Shown piece after piece: positions 1-9,330 of a DNA stretch of 64,000 bases. Source of the stretch: Polaribacter sp. ALD11 (lineage in GTDB: Bacteria > Bacteroidota > Bacteroidia > Flavobacteriales > Flavobacteriaceae); the NCBI RefSeq assembly GCF_002831685.1, contig NZ_CP025119.1:1647001-1711000 (forward strand), written 5' to 3'. A model generated the notes under the pieces. The model did not search any database and was not told the DNA's origin. It saw nothing but the letters and a program-made list of their open reading frames with translations. The position numbers were made by a program, and so were the translations under genes. The stretch's first letter is position 1. Every line of letters begins with the position of its first letter.

Positions 1-284
1 GGAATTTGATATGCATAATAACACATTGCTAAAAAGCAAAAAAAAGAAAATACTTGAATTATTTTTAAATTATAGGTTAAACTTCTATGATGCAGTTTTG
101 CAACACCTGCATATTTCACAAAATTATAGCCTGTAATTGTTCCGAAAAAAATAAATAAATCTAAATCTTCATTATAAGGAAGTTCAAAGTATTGTTCCGT
201 TATCCTAACAAACGCATAAACCGCTAAACCTACATGAATACTCGAATTTATGTAAAAATTAAAAAATAACTTTAAAAACCTCAT
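1..284 (-). CDS. Conserved integral membrane protein, 3' end cut by the window edge
   Basis: An open frame runs from an ATG at 284-282 leftwards to the window edge with no stop (94 codons seen). The visible protein starts MRFLKLFFNFYINSSIHVGL and contains a hydrophobic stretch ending FFGTITGYNF, then KYAGVAKLHHRSL, then another hydrophobic segment. This alternation of membrane segments with a short basic loop resembles UbiA-like membrane proteins of Bacteroidetes, but too little is visible for a function. It is divergent from gcvP, with a 190-nt spacer. The reading frame and start are seen directly; the family is a guess. Confidence 0.75.
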   Translation of the reverse strand, partial: MRFLKLFFNFYINSSIHVGLAVYAFVRITEQYFELPYNEDLDLFIFFGTITGYNFVKYAGVAKLHHRSLTYNLKIIQVFSFFCFLAMCYYAYQI

Positions 285-382
285 AAAACAAAAATAACAT
301 TTCTGTTCATAACATTCATTTTTTGGTTAATAATTAACTTCTTTTTATTCATTTTCAGACAGCAATTAATTTATTTAATTCT

Positions 383-390
383 TATTTTTG
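383..390 (+). promoter_or_regulatory. Possible -7 element of gcvP
   Basis: TATTTTTG matches the Bacteroidetes -7 consensus TAnnTTTG and lies 84 nt before the gcvP ATG. No TTG is found at the -33 distance, so support is weak. No glycine-riboswitch-like tandem structure is apparent in the leader. Confidence 0.3.
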
Positions 391-474
391 AAAAGTCAAA
401 AATTCTTATTTTTTTTGAAAATATAATAAACAACACTAAATCGATTGAAATAAATCGGTAACAAAACTAAATAA

Positions 475-3312
475 ATGAATACAAATTCGTTTCAACGTAG
501 ACATATTGGTCCTAATAAAAAGGAACAAGAAAAAATGTTAGCAACTATTAAAGCTAATAACTTAGAGCAATTAATTGATGAAACTGTACCTAACAACATT
601 CTGCTAAAAAAGCCTTTAGATTTAGAACCCGCTATGAGCGAGTACCAGTATTTAGCGCATATAAAAGCACTTTCAGAAAAAAATAAGGTTTTTAAAAGCT
701 ATATAGGTTTAGGATACAATGAAGCAATTGTACCAAGTGTAATTCAGCGTAATATTTTAGAAAACCCAGGTTGGTACACAGCATACACACCTTACCAAGC
801 AGAAATTGCACAAGGTAGATTAGAAGCGTTGTTAAATTACCAAACGATGATTTGCGATTTAACAGGAATGGAGCTAGCAAATGCCTCTTTATTAGATGAA
901 TCTACCGCTGCTGCAGAAGCAATGGCTTTATTATATGATGTTAGAGAACGTGCAAAGAAAAAAGCAGGTGCTAATAAATTTTTTGTTTCTGATGAAATTT
1001 TACCACAAACCTTATCTTTATTACAGACAAGATCAACTCCAATTGGTATTGAGTTAGTCGTTGGAAATCATGAAGATTTTAATTTTGGTGATGAATTTTT
1101 CGGAGCAATCTTACAATACCCTGGGAAATTTGGGCAAATTTTTGATTACGAGAAATTTGTTGCAAAAGCAAATGATAACAACATAAAAATAGCGGTTGCA
1201 GCCGATATTTTATCCTTAGTACAATTAAAAGCACCAGGAGAATTTGGCGCATCTGTTGTTGTAGGAACTACACAGCGTTTCGGAATCCCTTTAGGTTACG
1301 GAGGCCCTCATGCAGCCTATTTTGCAACTAAAGAAGCCTATAAAAGAAGTATTCCAGGAAGAATTATTGGTGTTACCAAAGATACAGATGGAAAGCGTGC
1401 TTTAAGAATGGCTTTACAAACCAGAGAACAACACATTAAACGTGAAAGAGCTACTTCTAATATTTGTACTGCGCAGGTTTTATTAGCAGTTATGGCAGGA
1501 ATGTACGCTGTTTACCACGGTAAAGATGGTCTAGAATTTATTGCAAACAATGTGCATAATCACACAAAATCACTTGCAAATACTCTAGAAAACTTAGGTT
1601 TCAAACAATTGAATGCTGCTTATTTTGATACTATTTTGATTGAGGTTGAAGCAGAAAAATTAAGAACAGTTGCAGAAGCAAAAAGCATTAACTTTAATTA
1701 TGTCGATGCAAACCATGTCTCGATTTCTATTAATGAAACTATTGACTCTACATCTTTAAGAGCAATAATCTCTTGTTTTGAAGAAGCTTTTAATATAGAA
1801 AATAAAAAAATAGCTGAAACTACAGAAATTCTTCCGAAAAACGTACAGAGAAATACGTCGTTTTTAGAGAACGAAGTTTTTAACACGTATCAATCTGAAA
1901 CAGATATGATGCGATATATTAAGAAATTAGAACGCAAAGATTTAGCGTTGAATCATTCTATGATTTCTTTAGGTTCTTGTACAATGAAGCTAAATGCAGC
2001 TTCAGAGATGTTACCTTTAAGTAATCCACAATGGGGGAACATTCACCCATTTGTCCCATTAAATCAAGCAGAAGGTTACCAAGAGATTTTAAAAAACCTA
2101 GAACATCAATTAAATATTATTACTGGTTTTGCTGGTACTTCTCTGCAACCAAATTCTGGTGCACAAGGTGAATTTGCTGGTTTAATGACTATTAGAGCAT
2201 ATCATCAATCAAATAATGATGCACATAGAAATATTTGCTTGATACCAGCTTCTGCACATGGTACAAACCCTGCTTCAGCAGTTATGGCAGGAATGAAGGT
2301 TGTGGTTACCAAAACAGATGAAAGAGGTAATATTGATGTAGAAGATTTGCGTGAAAAAGCAATTTTACACAAAGATAATTTGGCTGCTTTAATGGTAACT
2401 TACCCTTCAACTCATGGAGTTTTTGAAAGTGCAATTCAAGAAATTACACAGCTTATTCATGACAATGGCGGACAAGTTTATATGGACGGTGCAAATATGA
2501 ATGCTCAAGTTGGTTTAACTAACCCTGCAACAATTGGTGCAGATGTTTGTCACTTAAACTTACATAAAACATTCGCTATTCCTCATGGTGGTGGTGGTCC
2601 TGGAGTTGGTCCTATTTGTGTTGCACCACAATTAGTTCCTTTTTTACCATCAAATCCTATTATTAAGACAGGAGGAGAAAGTCCAATTTCAGCAATTTCT
2701 GCTGCTCCTTGGGGTTCTGCTTTGGTTTGCTTAATTTCTTACGGGTATATTACTATGCTAGGAGCTAAAGGGTTAACAGATTCTACAAAAATGGCAATTT
2801 TAAATGCAAACTATATTAAAGAGCGTTTGGGAGAACATTATTCTACTTTATATACAGGAGAAAAAGGTCGTGCAGCGCATGAAATGATTATTGACTGTAG
2901 AGACTTTAAACAAAACGGAATTGAAGTTGTAGATATCGCTAAACGTTTGATGGATTATGGTTTCCACTCACCAACAGTTTCTTTTCCAGTTGGTGGAACC
3001 ATGATGATTGAGCCTACAGAGTCTGAAAGTATCGCTGAATTAGACCGTTTCTGTGATGCAATGATTTCTATTCGTGAAGAAATTAAAAATGCAACAAAAG
3101 AGGATGCTAACAATCCTTTAAAAAATGCACCTCACACGCAAGAAATGCTAACTTCTGATGATTGGCAATTGCCTTACTCTAGAAAACAAGCAGCTTTTCC
3201 TTTAGAATATATTGCTGACAACAAATTTTGGCCAACGGTAAGAAGAGTCGATGATGCTTTTGGAGACAGAAACTTAATTTGTTCTTGTAACCCAATTGAA
3301 GATTATATGTAG
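475..3312 (+). CDS. gcvP: Glycine dehydrogenase (decarboxylating), P-protein
   Basis: This is the PLP-dependent P-protein of the glycine cleavage system: it decarboxylates glycine and passes the aminomethyl group to lipoyl-GcvH in the cytoplasm. The 945 residues match the single-chain form of the family (about 950), with the N-terminal (RRHIGP, YTPYQAEIAQGRLE) and C-terminal halves fused. The PLP lysine is K698 in HLNLHKTFAIPHGGGGPG, followed by the glycine-rich loop. It stands alone: gcvT and gcvH are not in the window, as is common in Flavobacteriaceae. A strong hairpin terminator follows directly. The ATG start fits the conserved N-terminus. Confidence 0.98.
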   Translation: MNTNSFQRRHIGPNKKEQEKMLATIKANNLEQLIDETVPNNILLKKPLDLEPAMSEYQYLAHIKALSEKNKVFKSYIGLGYNEAIVPSVIQRNILENPGWYTAYTPYQAEIAQGRLEALLNYQTMICDLTGMELANASLLDESTAAAEAMALLYDVRERAKKKAGANKFFVSDEILPQTLSLLQTRSTPIGIELVVGNHEDFNFGDEFFGAILQYPGKFGQIFDYEKFVAKANDNNIKIAVAADILSLVQLKAPGEFGASVVVGTTQRFGIPLGYGGPHAAYFATKEAYKRSIPGRIIGVTKDTDGKRALRMALQTREQHIKRERATSNICTAQVLLAVMAGMYAVYHGKDGLEFIANNVHNHTKSLANTLENLGFKQLNAAYFDTILIEVEAEKLRTVAEAKSINFNYVDANHVSISINETIDSTSLRAIISCFEEAFNIENKKIAETTEILPKNVQRNTSFLENEVFNTYQSETDMMRYIKKLERKDLALNHSMISLGSCTMKLNAASEMLPLSNPQWGNIHPFVPLNQAEGYQEILKNLEHQLNIITGFAGTSLQPNSGAQGEFAGLMTIRAYHQSNNDAHRNICLIPASAHGTNPASAVMAGMKVVVTKTDERGNIDVEDLREKAILHKDNLAALMVTYPSTHGVFESAIQEITQLIHDNGGQVYMDGANMNAQVGLTNPATIGADVCHLNLHKTFAIPHGGGGPGVGPICVAPQLVPFLPSNPIIKTGGESPISAISAAPWGSALVCLISYGYITMLGAKGLTDSTKMAILNANYIKERLGEHYSTLYTGEKGRAAHEMIIDCRDFKQNGIEVVDIAKRLMDYGFHSPTVSFPVGGTMMIEPTESESIAELDRFCDAMISIREEIKNATKEDANNPLKNAPHTQEMLTSDDWQLPYSRKQAAFPLEYIADNKFWPTVRRVDDAFGDRNLICSCNPIEDYM

Positions 3313-3341
3313 TAGTAATTTTTTGCAAATAGATATTTTAA

Positions 3342-3369
3342 AACCACCTCAAATAGAGGTGGTTTTTTT
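3342..3369 (+). terminator. Intrinsic terminator of gcvP
   Basis: Perfect 9-bp stem AACCACCTC / GAGGTGGTT around a 5-nt loop (AAATA), followed by a T run. It begins 30 nt after the gcvP stop. Confidence 0.9.
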
Positions 3370-3385
3370 GCATTATATTTTTATT

Positions 3386-3423
3386 CAAAAAAAAACAGCC
3401 CTTACTTAAAAGTAAGGGCTGTT
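3386..3423 (-). terminator. Intrinsic terminator of the SlyD-like gene
   Basis: 12-bp stem AACAGCCCTTAC / GTAAGGGCTGTT (3394-3405 and 3412-3423) with a 6-nt loop. The plus-strand A run just left of it becomes the U run of a minus-strand transcript. It sits back to back with the gcvP terminator. Confidence 0.9.
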
Positions 3424-3449
3424 AGATAATCTATAAAAAATAGTTCTTT

Positions 3450-3896
3450 TTATTCTGTAACTTCTGTTTCTTTAATTTCAACAACTTCAAGATCAAAGAT
3501 AAGATCTTTACCAGCTAAAGGATGGTTTCCATCTATAACAATACTTTCATCTTTAACTTCAACAACCATTAAGTTCATTTCTTGACCATCTGGAGATTTA
3601 GAAACTAAGCCCATACCAACTTCTGGAGCCATATCTTGAGGAAGTTCAGTTTTCTTCACTTCTTGAATTAAATCTTTATTAACTTCTCCATACGCTTCTT
3701 CTTTAACGATTGTGATAGTCTTTTTTTCATTTAATTTCATATCGATTAATCCTTTTTCAAAACCAGGTATTAATCTTCCTTGACCTAAAGTAAATTCGAT
3801 TGGCTCTTTTCCTTCAGAAGTATCGAAAATTTGTCCATCAGATAATTTACCTGTATAATTTACTTTTACTGTGTTGTTCTCTTTAACTTGACTCAT
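3450..3896 (-). CDS. SlyD-type FKBP peptidyl-prolyl cis-trans isomerase
   Basis: Predicted cytoplasmic prolyl isomerase and folding chaperone of the SlyD/FKBP family (148 aa). The FKBP half shows VNYTGKLSDGQIFDTS and the conserved PIEFTLGQGRLIPGFEKGL; the middle is the insert-in-flap chaperone domain, closed by the family motif GNHPLAGKDL. The histidine/cysteine-rich metal-binding tail of E. coli SlyD is missing: the protein ends in an acidic tail (EIKETEVTE), so nickel delivery is unlikely. It is a single gene with its own terminator, convergent with gcvP. Confidence 0.93.
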   Translation of the reverse strand: MSQVKENNTVKVNYTGKLSDGQIFDTSEGKEPIEFTLGQGRLIPGFEKGLIDMKLNEKKTITIVKEEAYGEVNKDLIQEVKKTELPQDMAPEVGMGLVSKSPDGQEMNLMVVEVKDESIVIDGNHPLAGKDLIFDLEVVEIKETEVTE

Positions 3897-4325
3897 ACTA
3901 TAATTATTTAATTTTAAAAAATACTCTTTGCGTAATTATTACACTGCAAATATTTTAGTTTAAACTTACTTTAACATTAGCCGCCAAAATCAAGCCAAAG
4001 AAGTAAAAACCTAGAATAAGAATTTACAATCTTACAAACTAGAAGCGTTTAAAACACAATAAACACGCTGTGATTCTTTGATAGTAACAAAGTATAGCTT
4101 TATAAACGAATTCAAAATAATATCAAAAAAAAAATAATACAATCAGTAAATATGTCAGTTGAAATAAAAAAACAGAACCTTTATGTCAAAACTATAAAAA
4201 AAAACTCTTCATTTAATTAAAAATTAGTGAACATGAGAAAATTATCGATTTGCGATGATTCTTAATAAAATCAATTTTAAAGAGAATCCGCTTCTTTTAA
4301 TCTAAATTCGCAGTAATTACATTTT
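3897..4325. other. 429-nt intergenic spacer with no recognised feature
   Basis: AT-rich spacer between divergent genes. I see no open frame of credible length, no tRNA-like fold and no exact TAnnTTTG box for the minus-strand gene. TAAATTCG at 4303-4310 is a one-mismatch -7 candidate for the DUF1206 gene. It is unusually long for this compact window and could hide a small RNA, but nothing in the sequence proves one. Confidence 0.5.
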
Positions 4326-5087
4326 ATGATTCAGGAAATTAGAAAATTTGGTTTTATTACAAAAGGAATTGTTTACGCAATTTTAGGTATCCTTACTTTT
4401 TTAGCTGCCTTAAATTTAGGTGGAAAAGTATCTGATAAAAATGGAGTAATCTCTTTTTTAGAAAGTCAGGTTTTTGGAAAATTCCTTTTATTAATTGTTG
4501 GTTTAGGCATGTTTTCATATTCCGTTTGGCGTTTTTATAAATCTTATTTTGTTATCAAAAAAGGAGCTAATTTTTCTAAATATTTTCTAATGCTCGATTT
4601 TTTTATAAGAGGAGTTATATATGGTTCGTTTGCTATCTCTATTTTATATAAAGTTTTTAATCAACCTAAAGAAGGAGTCTCTAAGAAAACTTTAGCTGCA
4701 AAAGTTTTACAATTAGAAATTGGTAATTATATTATCTATGTAATTGCTAGTATTATTTTTTTATCTGCTTTAAATCAATTTTACATCGTTTATCAAAAAA
4801 AATATTTAAAATACATAGAAAAAAATGCAAACATTAAATCTTTTACTTTTTTGAAAACAACTGGTAAATATGGTATTTTATCTAGAGGAATTTCGTTTTT
4901 AATATTTGCATGGTTTATTTTTAAGGCTGCTTCAGAGGAAAATGCAGAAAAAATAAAAGGCACCCAAGAAATGTTTAGCTATTTACACAACCTTAGTTTT
5001 GGAAACATTTTAATGGCAATTATGGCATTAGGTTTTCTACTCTATGGTATTTTCCAATACTTTTACGCAAGATATAGTGAGTATTAA
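4326..5087 (+). CDS. DUF1206 family membrane protein
   Basis: 253-aa inner-membrane protein of unknown function. The DUF1206 architecture is visible as three related units, each of two membrane spans, opening with a small basic motif: FGFITKGIVYAILGILTF (about 8-25), FFIRGVIYGSFAISILY and YGILSRGISFLIFAWFIF. No catalytic residues are evident. It is followed 30 nt later by a peptidoglycan dipeptidase gene on the same strand, so co-transcription is plausible, but no link in function is known. The start is the first ATG, directly before the first unit. Confidence 0.85.
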   Translation: MIQEIRKFGFITKGIVYAILGILTFLAALNLGGKVSDKNGVISFLESQVFGKFLLLIVGLGMFSYSVWRFYKSYFVIKKGANFSKYFLMLDFFIRGVIYGSFAISILYKVFNQPKEGVSKKTLAAKVLQLEIGNYIIYVIASIIFLSALNQFYIVYQKKYLKYIEKNANIKSFTFLKTTGKYGILSRGISFLIFAWFIFKAASEENAEKIKGTQEMFSYLHNLSFGNILMAIMALGFLLYGIFQYFYARYSEY

Positions 5088-5117
5088 AAATTACTGTTTT
5101 TTATGTATTTTTGATGT

Positions 5118-5786
5118 ATGAAAAAATTAATTTTATTTATCTTGTTAGGAATTAGTTTTGTTAACTTCTCTCAAAACATACCTAAAGGTTTTGTCTATTT
5201 AGATAGTATAGTGCCTTCTATAGAAATTGAATTGCGTTACCTTTCTTCTAATAATTTTATTGGAAAACCTATAGATGGCTACAAAAGCAATTGTATTATA
5301 GTATCTTCGGAAGCTGCTAAATTGCTTAAAAAAATTCAACAAGAATTATTAAAAAAAGGTTTAGGTCTTAAAATATTTGATGCATACAGACCACAACAAG
5401 CCGTAAATCATTTTGTAAAATGGGCAAAAGTTTTGAATGACACTTTAATGAAGAATCAATACTACCCAAACGTCTCAAAATCGAAACTTTTTAAACAAGG
5501 TTATATTGCTTCAAAATCGGGTCATTCTAGAGGAAGTACAGTAGATTTAACAATTATTAATTCTAAAACAGGTAAAGAACTAGACATGGGAAGCTCTTAT
5601 GATTTCTTCGGAACTCAATCTCATTATTCCTATAAAAATATTTCAAAAAAACAGAAAGAAAATAGAATGTTGCTTCGCAAAATAATGTTAGCAAATAACT
5701 TTAAACCATACGAAAATGAATGGTGGCATTTTACTTTAAGAAATGAGCCCTTTAGAAATACTTATTTCAACTTTCTTGTTAATTAA
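5118..5786 (+). CDS. ddpX: D-alanyl-D-alanine dipeptidase, M15D (VanX/DdpX) family
   Basis: Zinc dipeptidase predicted to split D-Ala-D-Ala in the periplasm, either to recycle peptidoglycan fragments or to use them as nutrient. The N-terminus is a signal peptide (MKKLILFILLGISFVNFSQ). Family residues are all present: R91 in FDAYRP, zinc ligands H136 and D143 in SGHSRGSTVD, catalytic E201 and ligand H204 in EWWH. The length (222 aa) is normal with the signal peptide. No vanH/vanA-like genes lie nearby, so this is a housekeeping DdpX-type enzyme and not a vancomycin-resistance cassette. Confidence 0.9.
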   Translation: MKKLILFILLGISFVNFSQNIPKGFVYLDSIVPSIEIELRYLSSNNFIGKPIDGYKSNCIIVSSEAAKLLKKIQQELLKKGLGLKIFDAYRPQQAVNHFVKWAKVLNDTLMKNQYYPNVSKSKLFKQGYIASKSGHSRGSTVDLTIINSKTGKELDMGSSYDFFGTQSHYSYKNISKKQKENRMLLRKIMLANNFKPYENEWWHFTLRNEPFRNTYFNFLVN

Positions 5787-5829
5787 TAAGTTTTAACAAA
5801 ATCTACACATCTTCAATTTAAATCGGCAT

Positions 5830-5837
5830 TATATTTG
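5830..5837 (+). promoter_or_regulatory. -7 promoter element of the secreted protein at 5866
   Basis: TATATTTG fits TAnnTTTG exactly and lies 28 nt before the ATG. There is no good TTG at -33. Confidence 0.45.
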
Positions 5838-5865
5838 CTTTAAAATGGTTAGAAATTTATTCTAA

Positions 5866-6537
5866 ATGAAATATAAAATTAAAATTTTCACCTTCATAAT
5901 TTGCCTTTTATCTACAACAACTTTTGTTGCTCAGTTAGATAAAGGTAATGGTACTAAAGAGAAGGGAAAGATAAAAGCTATTGTTTTTAAGAACTCTAAA
6001 GCTGTAGAAAAACCTAATTCTATTGAATTACATGGAAATGACGGTTTTAAAAAAGCGTTTGATAAAGAGCAAGAAAAATTAAAAAAGAGTCAGGAAGAAG
6101 AAAAATTAAATAATAAAGGCATCATTACACAGAAACAAATAAGTGAAGCTCGTTTTTTAAAAGCCTTTAAAAAAATAAATGGTCAATATATTTATCCTGT
6201 AATAGATCAAGACTTAGGCAGTTTTAGAACAAATTCTGGTAGTGTAAATATTATTTGTAGAGACTTTCAATACCCTGATGGTGATAGAGTTACAATTATG
6301 GTAAATGACGTACCCGTTGTAATAAATATTGTTTTAAAACAACAATATCAAAGTTTTACAATTCCTTTAAAAGTAGGTATTAATAAAATTTCGTTTGTAG
6401 CATTAAATCAAGGCACTTCTGGTCCTAACACCGCTGCATTTAAAATATACAATGATACCGGCATACTATTATCTTCAAATGAATGGAATTTAGCTACAGA
6501 TGCGAAGGCTACTTTAGTCATAGCAAAAGACAAATAA
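5866..6537 (+). CDS. Secreted protein of unknown function
   Basis: 223-aa protein with a Sec signal peptide (TFIICLLSTTTFVAQ). After it comes a low-complexity lysine/glutamate-rich helix (about 60-85), then a beta-rich C-terminal domain with the pattern FQYPDGDRVTIMVNDVPV, KVGINKISFVALNQGTSGPN and a closing alanine/lysine strand. Similar C-terminal domains occur in secreted Flavobacteriia proteins, and the repeating strands suggest an immunoglobulin-like or carbohydrate-binding fold, but I do not recognise a named family. It has its own candidate promoter and no clear terminator before pdhA. Confidence 0.75.
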   Translation: MKYKIKIFTFIICLLSTTTFVAQLDKGNGTKEKGKIKAIVFKNSKAVEKPNSIELHGNDGFKKAFDKEQEKLKKSQEEEKLNNKGIITQKQISEARFLKAFKKINGQYIYPVIDQDLGSFRTNSGSVNIICRDFQYPDGDRVTIMVNDVPVVINIVLKQQYQSFTIPLKVGINKISFVALNQGTSGPNTAAFKIYNDTGILLSSNEWNLATDAKATLVIAKDK

Positions 6538-6602
6538 ACAAGCTACGAAAACGTTAGAGTTAAATTCATAAAATCAAGTTTTTTTATTCTATATAAAACA
6601 GT

Positions 6603-6610
6603 TATTTTTG
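6603..6610 (+). promoter_or_regulatory. Possible -7 element of the pdhA-pdhC operon
   Basis: TATTTTTG matches TAnnTTTG 57 nt before the pdhA ATG. The region is AT-rich and lacks an obvious TTG at -33, so a chance match is possible. Confidence 0.4.
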
Positions 6611-6667
6611 TATTTGCATTATATAAAAATATCATATATATTTTACATCAAACAATAATCATAAAGA

Positions 6668-7657
6668 ATGAAAAAAATTACCAAACAGACCTATTTAGAC
6701 TGGTACAAAGACATGCTTTTTTGGCGTAAATTCGAAGACAAATTAGCTTCAGTTTACATTCAACAAAAAGTAAGAGGTTTCTTACATTTATATAATGGTC
6801 AAGAAGCAATTTTAGCTGGTGCTCTGCATGCAATGGACTTGTCTAAAGATAAAATGATTACTGCTTACAGAAATCATGTACAACCAATTGGTATGGGTGA
6901 AGATCCTAAAAAGGTGATGGCAGAATTGTTTGGAAAAGTAACCGGAACTTCTAAAGGAATGGGTGGTTCTATGCATATTTTTTCTAAAGAATTTGGTTTT
7001 TATGGAGGTCATGGAATTGTTGGTGGACAAATACCTCTAGGAGCAGGTATTGCTTTTGGAGATAAATACAAAGGAAGTGATGCTGTAACATTAACTTGTT
7101 TTGGTGATGGTGCTGCAAGACAAGGTTCTTTACATGAAGCTTTTAACATGGCAATGTTGTGGAAGTTACCTGTAGTTTTTATTGTTGAAAACAATGGTTA
7201 CGCAATGGGAACTTCTGTAGAAAGAACAGCAAATCACACCGATATATGGAAACTTGGTTTAGGATATGAAATGCCTTGTGGACCAGTTGACGCAATGAAT
7301 CCTATAAAGGTTGCTGAAGCAGTAGATGAAGCAATACAGAGAGCAAGACGTGGAGATGGCCCTACTTTTCTAGAAATGAAAACTTACAGATATAGAGGTC
7401 ATTCAATGTCAGATGCACAACACTACAGAACCAAAGATGAAGTAGAAGAGTACAAAAAAATAGACCCAATAACACAAATTTTAGATGTTATTAAAGAAAA
7501 CGAATACGCTACAGCAGAAGAAATAGCAGCTATTGATAAAGACGTAAAAGCTAGAGTAAACGAGTGTGAGAAATTCGCAGAAGAATCTCCTTACCCAGAA
7601 ATTCAACAGATGTATGATATGGTATATGAACAAGAAGATTATCCTTTTATAAGTTAA
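6668..7657 (+). CDS. pdhA: Pyruvate dehydrogenase E1 component, alpha subunit
   Basis: Alpha subunit of heterotetrameric E1, which decarboxylates pyruvate with thiamine diphosphate and reductively acetylates the lipoyl arm of E2. The ThDP motif is visible, from GDG (146-148) to NN (175-176) in FGDGAARQGSLHEAFN and VENNGYAMGT. The phosphorylation-loop-like YRYRGHSMSDAQHYR segment is also present. The 329 residues are typical of Bacteroidetes PdhA. The gene is followed 3 nt later by the E2 gene; the beta subunit (pdhB) is not in the window, so E1 must be completed from elsewhere. Confidence 0.95.
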   Translation: MKKITKQTYLDWYKDMLFWRKFEDKLASVYIQQKVRGFLHLYNGQEAILAGALHAMDLSKDKMITAYRNHVQPIGMGEDPKKVMAELFGKVTGTSKGMGGSMHIFSKEFGFYGGHGIVGGQIPLGAGIAFGDKYKGSDAVTLTCFGDGAARQGSLHEAFNMAMLWKLPVVFIVENNGYAMGTSVERTANHTDIWKLGLGYEMPCGPVDAMNPIKVAEAVDEAIQRARRGDGPTFLEMKTYRYRGHSMSDAQHYRTKDEVEEYKKIDPITQILDVIKENEYATAEEIAAIDKDVKARVNECEKFAEESPYPEIQQMYDMVYEQEDYPFIS

Positions 7658-7660
7658 GAT

Positions 7661-9277
7661 ATGGCTACAATTATAAATATGCCCAGATTAAGCGACACCA
7701 TGGAAGAAGGTGTTGTGGCAAAATGGTTAAAAAATGTTGGAGATAAAATTGAAGAAGGTGATATTCTAGCTGAAATCGAAACTGACAAAGCAACAATGGA
7801 ATTTGAGTCTTTCCATGAAGGAACTTTATTACATATTGGTATTCAAGAAGGAGAAACTTCTCCGGTTGATGTTTTATTAGCTATTATAGGTGAAGAAGGT
7901 GAAGATATCTCTGAAATTCTAAATGGTAGTAAAGAAACTTCTGAAACGGAAACGACAGAAGAAGATGATGTTGAAGAAGAAACTACACCCGAAGAGAATA
8001 TAGTTGAAATTCCTGATGGAGTTCAAGTAATTACAATGCCTCGTTTAAGTGATACAATGACTGATGGAACTGTGTCTACATGGTTAAAGAAAGTTGGAGA
8101 TGTTGTTGAGGAAGGTGATATGCTTGCTGAGATTGAGACAGATAAAGCAACTATGGAATTTGAGTGTTTCTATGAAGGAACCATCTTATACATTGGTGTT
8201 CAAGAAGGAGAAACTGCGCCTGTAGATAGTTTATTAACTATTATTGGTCCTGCTGGTACGGATGTTTCTGCATTAGTTGCTAATGGTGGTGCTTCTTCAG
8301 AAAAGCCTGCTGCTTCAACTTCTGAAAAGAAAGAGGAAAAACCTGTTGCTAAAGCGGAAGAAACAAAATCTTCAAATACAACTACGAATAGTAATGGTGG
8401 AAGAATTTTTGCTTCTCCATTAGCTAAGAAAATTGCTTCTGATAAAGGAATTAATTTAGCAGATATTAATGGCTCTGGTGAAAACGGAAGAATCATTAAA
8501 AAGGATGTAGAAAACTATACTCCTGCTGCTAAAACTGCCGAAGCTACTACTTCTACCCCTGCTGCTCCCGCTACAAATTTTGTTGCTGCTGGTGAAGAAA
8601 AATCTGAAGAAATTAAGAATTCTCAAATGCGTAAAGCAATTGCAAAATCTTTAGGTAATTCTAAATTTTCTGCACCTGATTTCAGCTTAAATATTGAAGT
8701 TGACATGGACAATGCAATGGCTTCTAGAAAAACCATAAATGCAATTCCAGAAACTAAAGTATCATTTAACGATTTGGTTGTAAAAGCATGTGCAATGGCA
8801 CTTAAAAAGCATCCACAAGTTAATACATCTTGGACAGATGCAAACACAATTTATCACAGCCATATTCACGTAGGGGTTGCTGTTGCTGTTGATGATGGGT
8901 TATTAGTACCTGTTATTAAGCACACAGATCAATTAAGTTTAACTCAAATTGGTGCAGGTGTTAGAGATTTAGCTGGTAAAGCAAGAAATAAAAAATTAGC
9001 TCCTGCAGATATGCAAGGTAGTACTTTTACTGTTTCTAACTTAGGTATGTTTGGTATCGAAAATTTTAATTCTATAATCAATCAACCTAACTCAGCTATT
9101 TTATCTGTTGGTGCAATAGTTGAAAAACCAGTTGTTAAAGACGGACAAATAGTTGTTGGTAATACTATGAAATTGACTTTAACTTGCGACCATAGAACTG
9201 TAGATGGTGCTGTTGGAGCTCAATTTTTACAAACTTTAAAAACGTTTATAGAAAACCCAGTTACAATGTTAGCTTAG
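7661..9277 (+). CDS. pdhC: Pyruvate dehydrogenase E2, dihydrolipoamide acetyltransferase with two lipoyl domains
   Basis: E2 core of the pyruvate dehydrogenase complex (538 aa). Two N-terminal lipoyl domains each carry EIETDKATMEFE, with lipoylated lysines K43 and K162. Acidic and alanine/threonine-rich linkers follow, then the peripheral subunit-binding domain (about 250-286, ASPLAKKIASDKGI to GRIIKKDV), then the acyltransferase domain ending in DHRTVDG with catalytic H511 and D515. The upstream partner is pdhA, 3 nt away. E3 (lpd) is elsewhere. The gene ends at a strong terminator. Confidence 0.96.
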   Translation: MATIINMPRLSDTMEEGVVAKWLKNVGDKIEEGDILAEIETDKATMEFESFHEGTLLHIGIQEGETSPVDVLLAIIGEEGEDISEILNGSKETSETETTEEDDVEEETTPEENIVEIPDGVQVITMPRLSDTMTDGTVSTWLKKVGDVVEEGDMLAEIETDKATMEFECFYEGTILYIGVQEGETAPVDSLLTIIGPAGTDVSALVANGGASSEKPAASTSEKKEEKPVAKAEETKSSNTTTNSNGGRIFASPLAKKIASDKGINLADINGSGENGRIIKKDVENYTPAAKTAEATTSTPAAPATNFVAAGEEKSEEIKNSQMRKAIAKSLGNSKFSAPDFSLNIEVDMDNAMASRKTINAIPETKVSFNDLVVKACAMALKKHPQVNTSWTDANTIYHSHIHVGVAVAVDDGLLVPVIKHTDQLSLTQIGAGVRDLAGKARNKKLAPADMQGSTFTVSNLGMFGIENFNSIINQPNSAILSVGAIVEKPVVKDGQIVVGNTMKLTLTCDHRTVDGAVGAQFLQTLKTFIENPVTMLA

Positions 9278-9300
9278 GCTTTTTAAAACTATATTTTATA

Positions 9301-9330
9301 AAAAAGCTCGCAGTTTGCGAGCTTTTTTTT
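9301..9330 (+). terminator. Intrinsic terminator of pdhA-pdhC
   Basis: 12-bp stem AAAAAGCTCGCA / TGCGAGCTTTTT around a GTT loop with T run, 24 nt after the pdhC stop. Only 15 nt separate it from the next ATG, so the downstream gene either has a promoter inside the terminator or depends on read-through. Confidence 0.92.

Noticed and set aside
285-474. Glycine riboswitch before gcvP
   Set aside because: No tandem aptamer-like structure or conserved GGA/GAG core is visible, and the spacer is too short and AT-rich.
4152-4220. 22-codon open frame in the 429-nt spacer
   Set aside because: Very short, lysine-rich by base composition, no recognisable start context or homology to judge.
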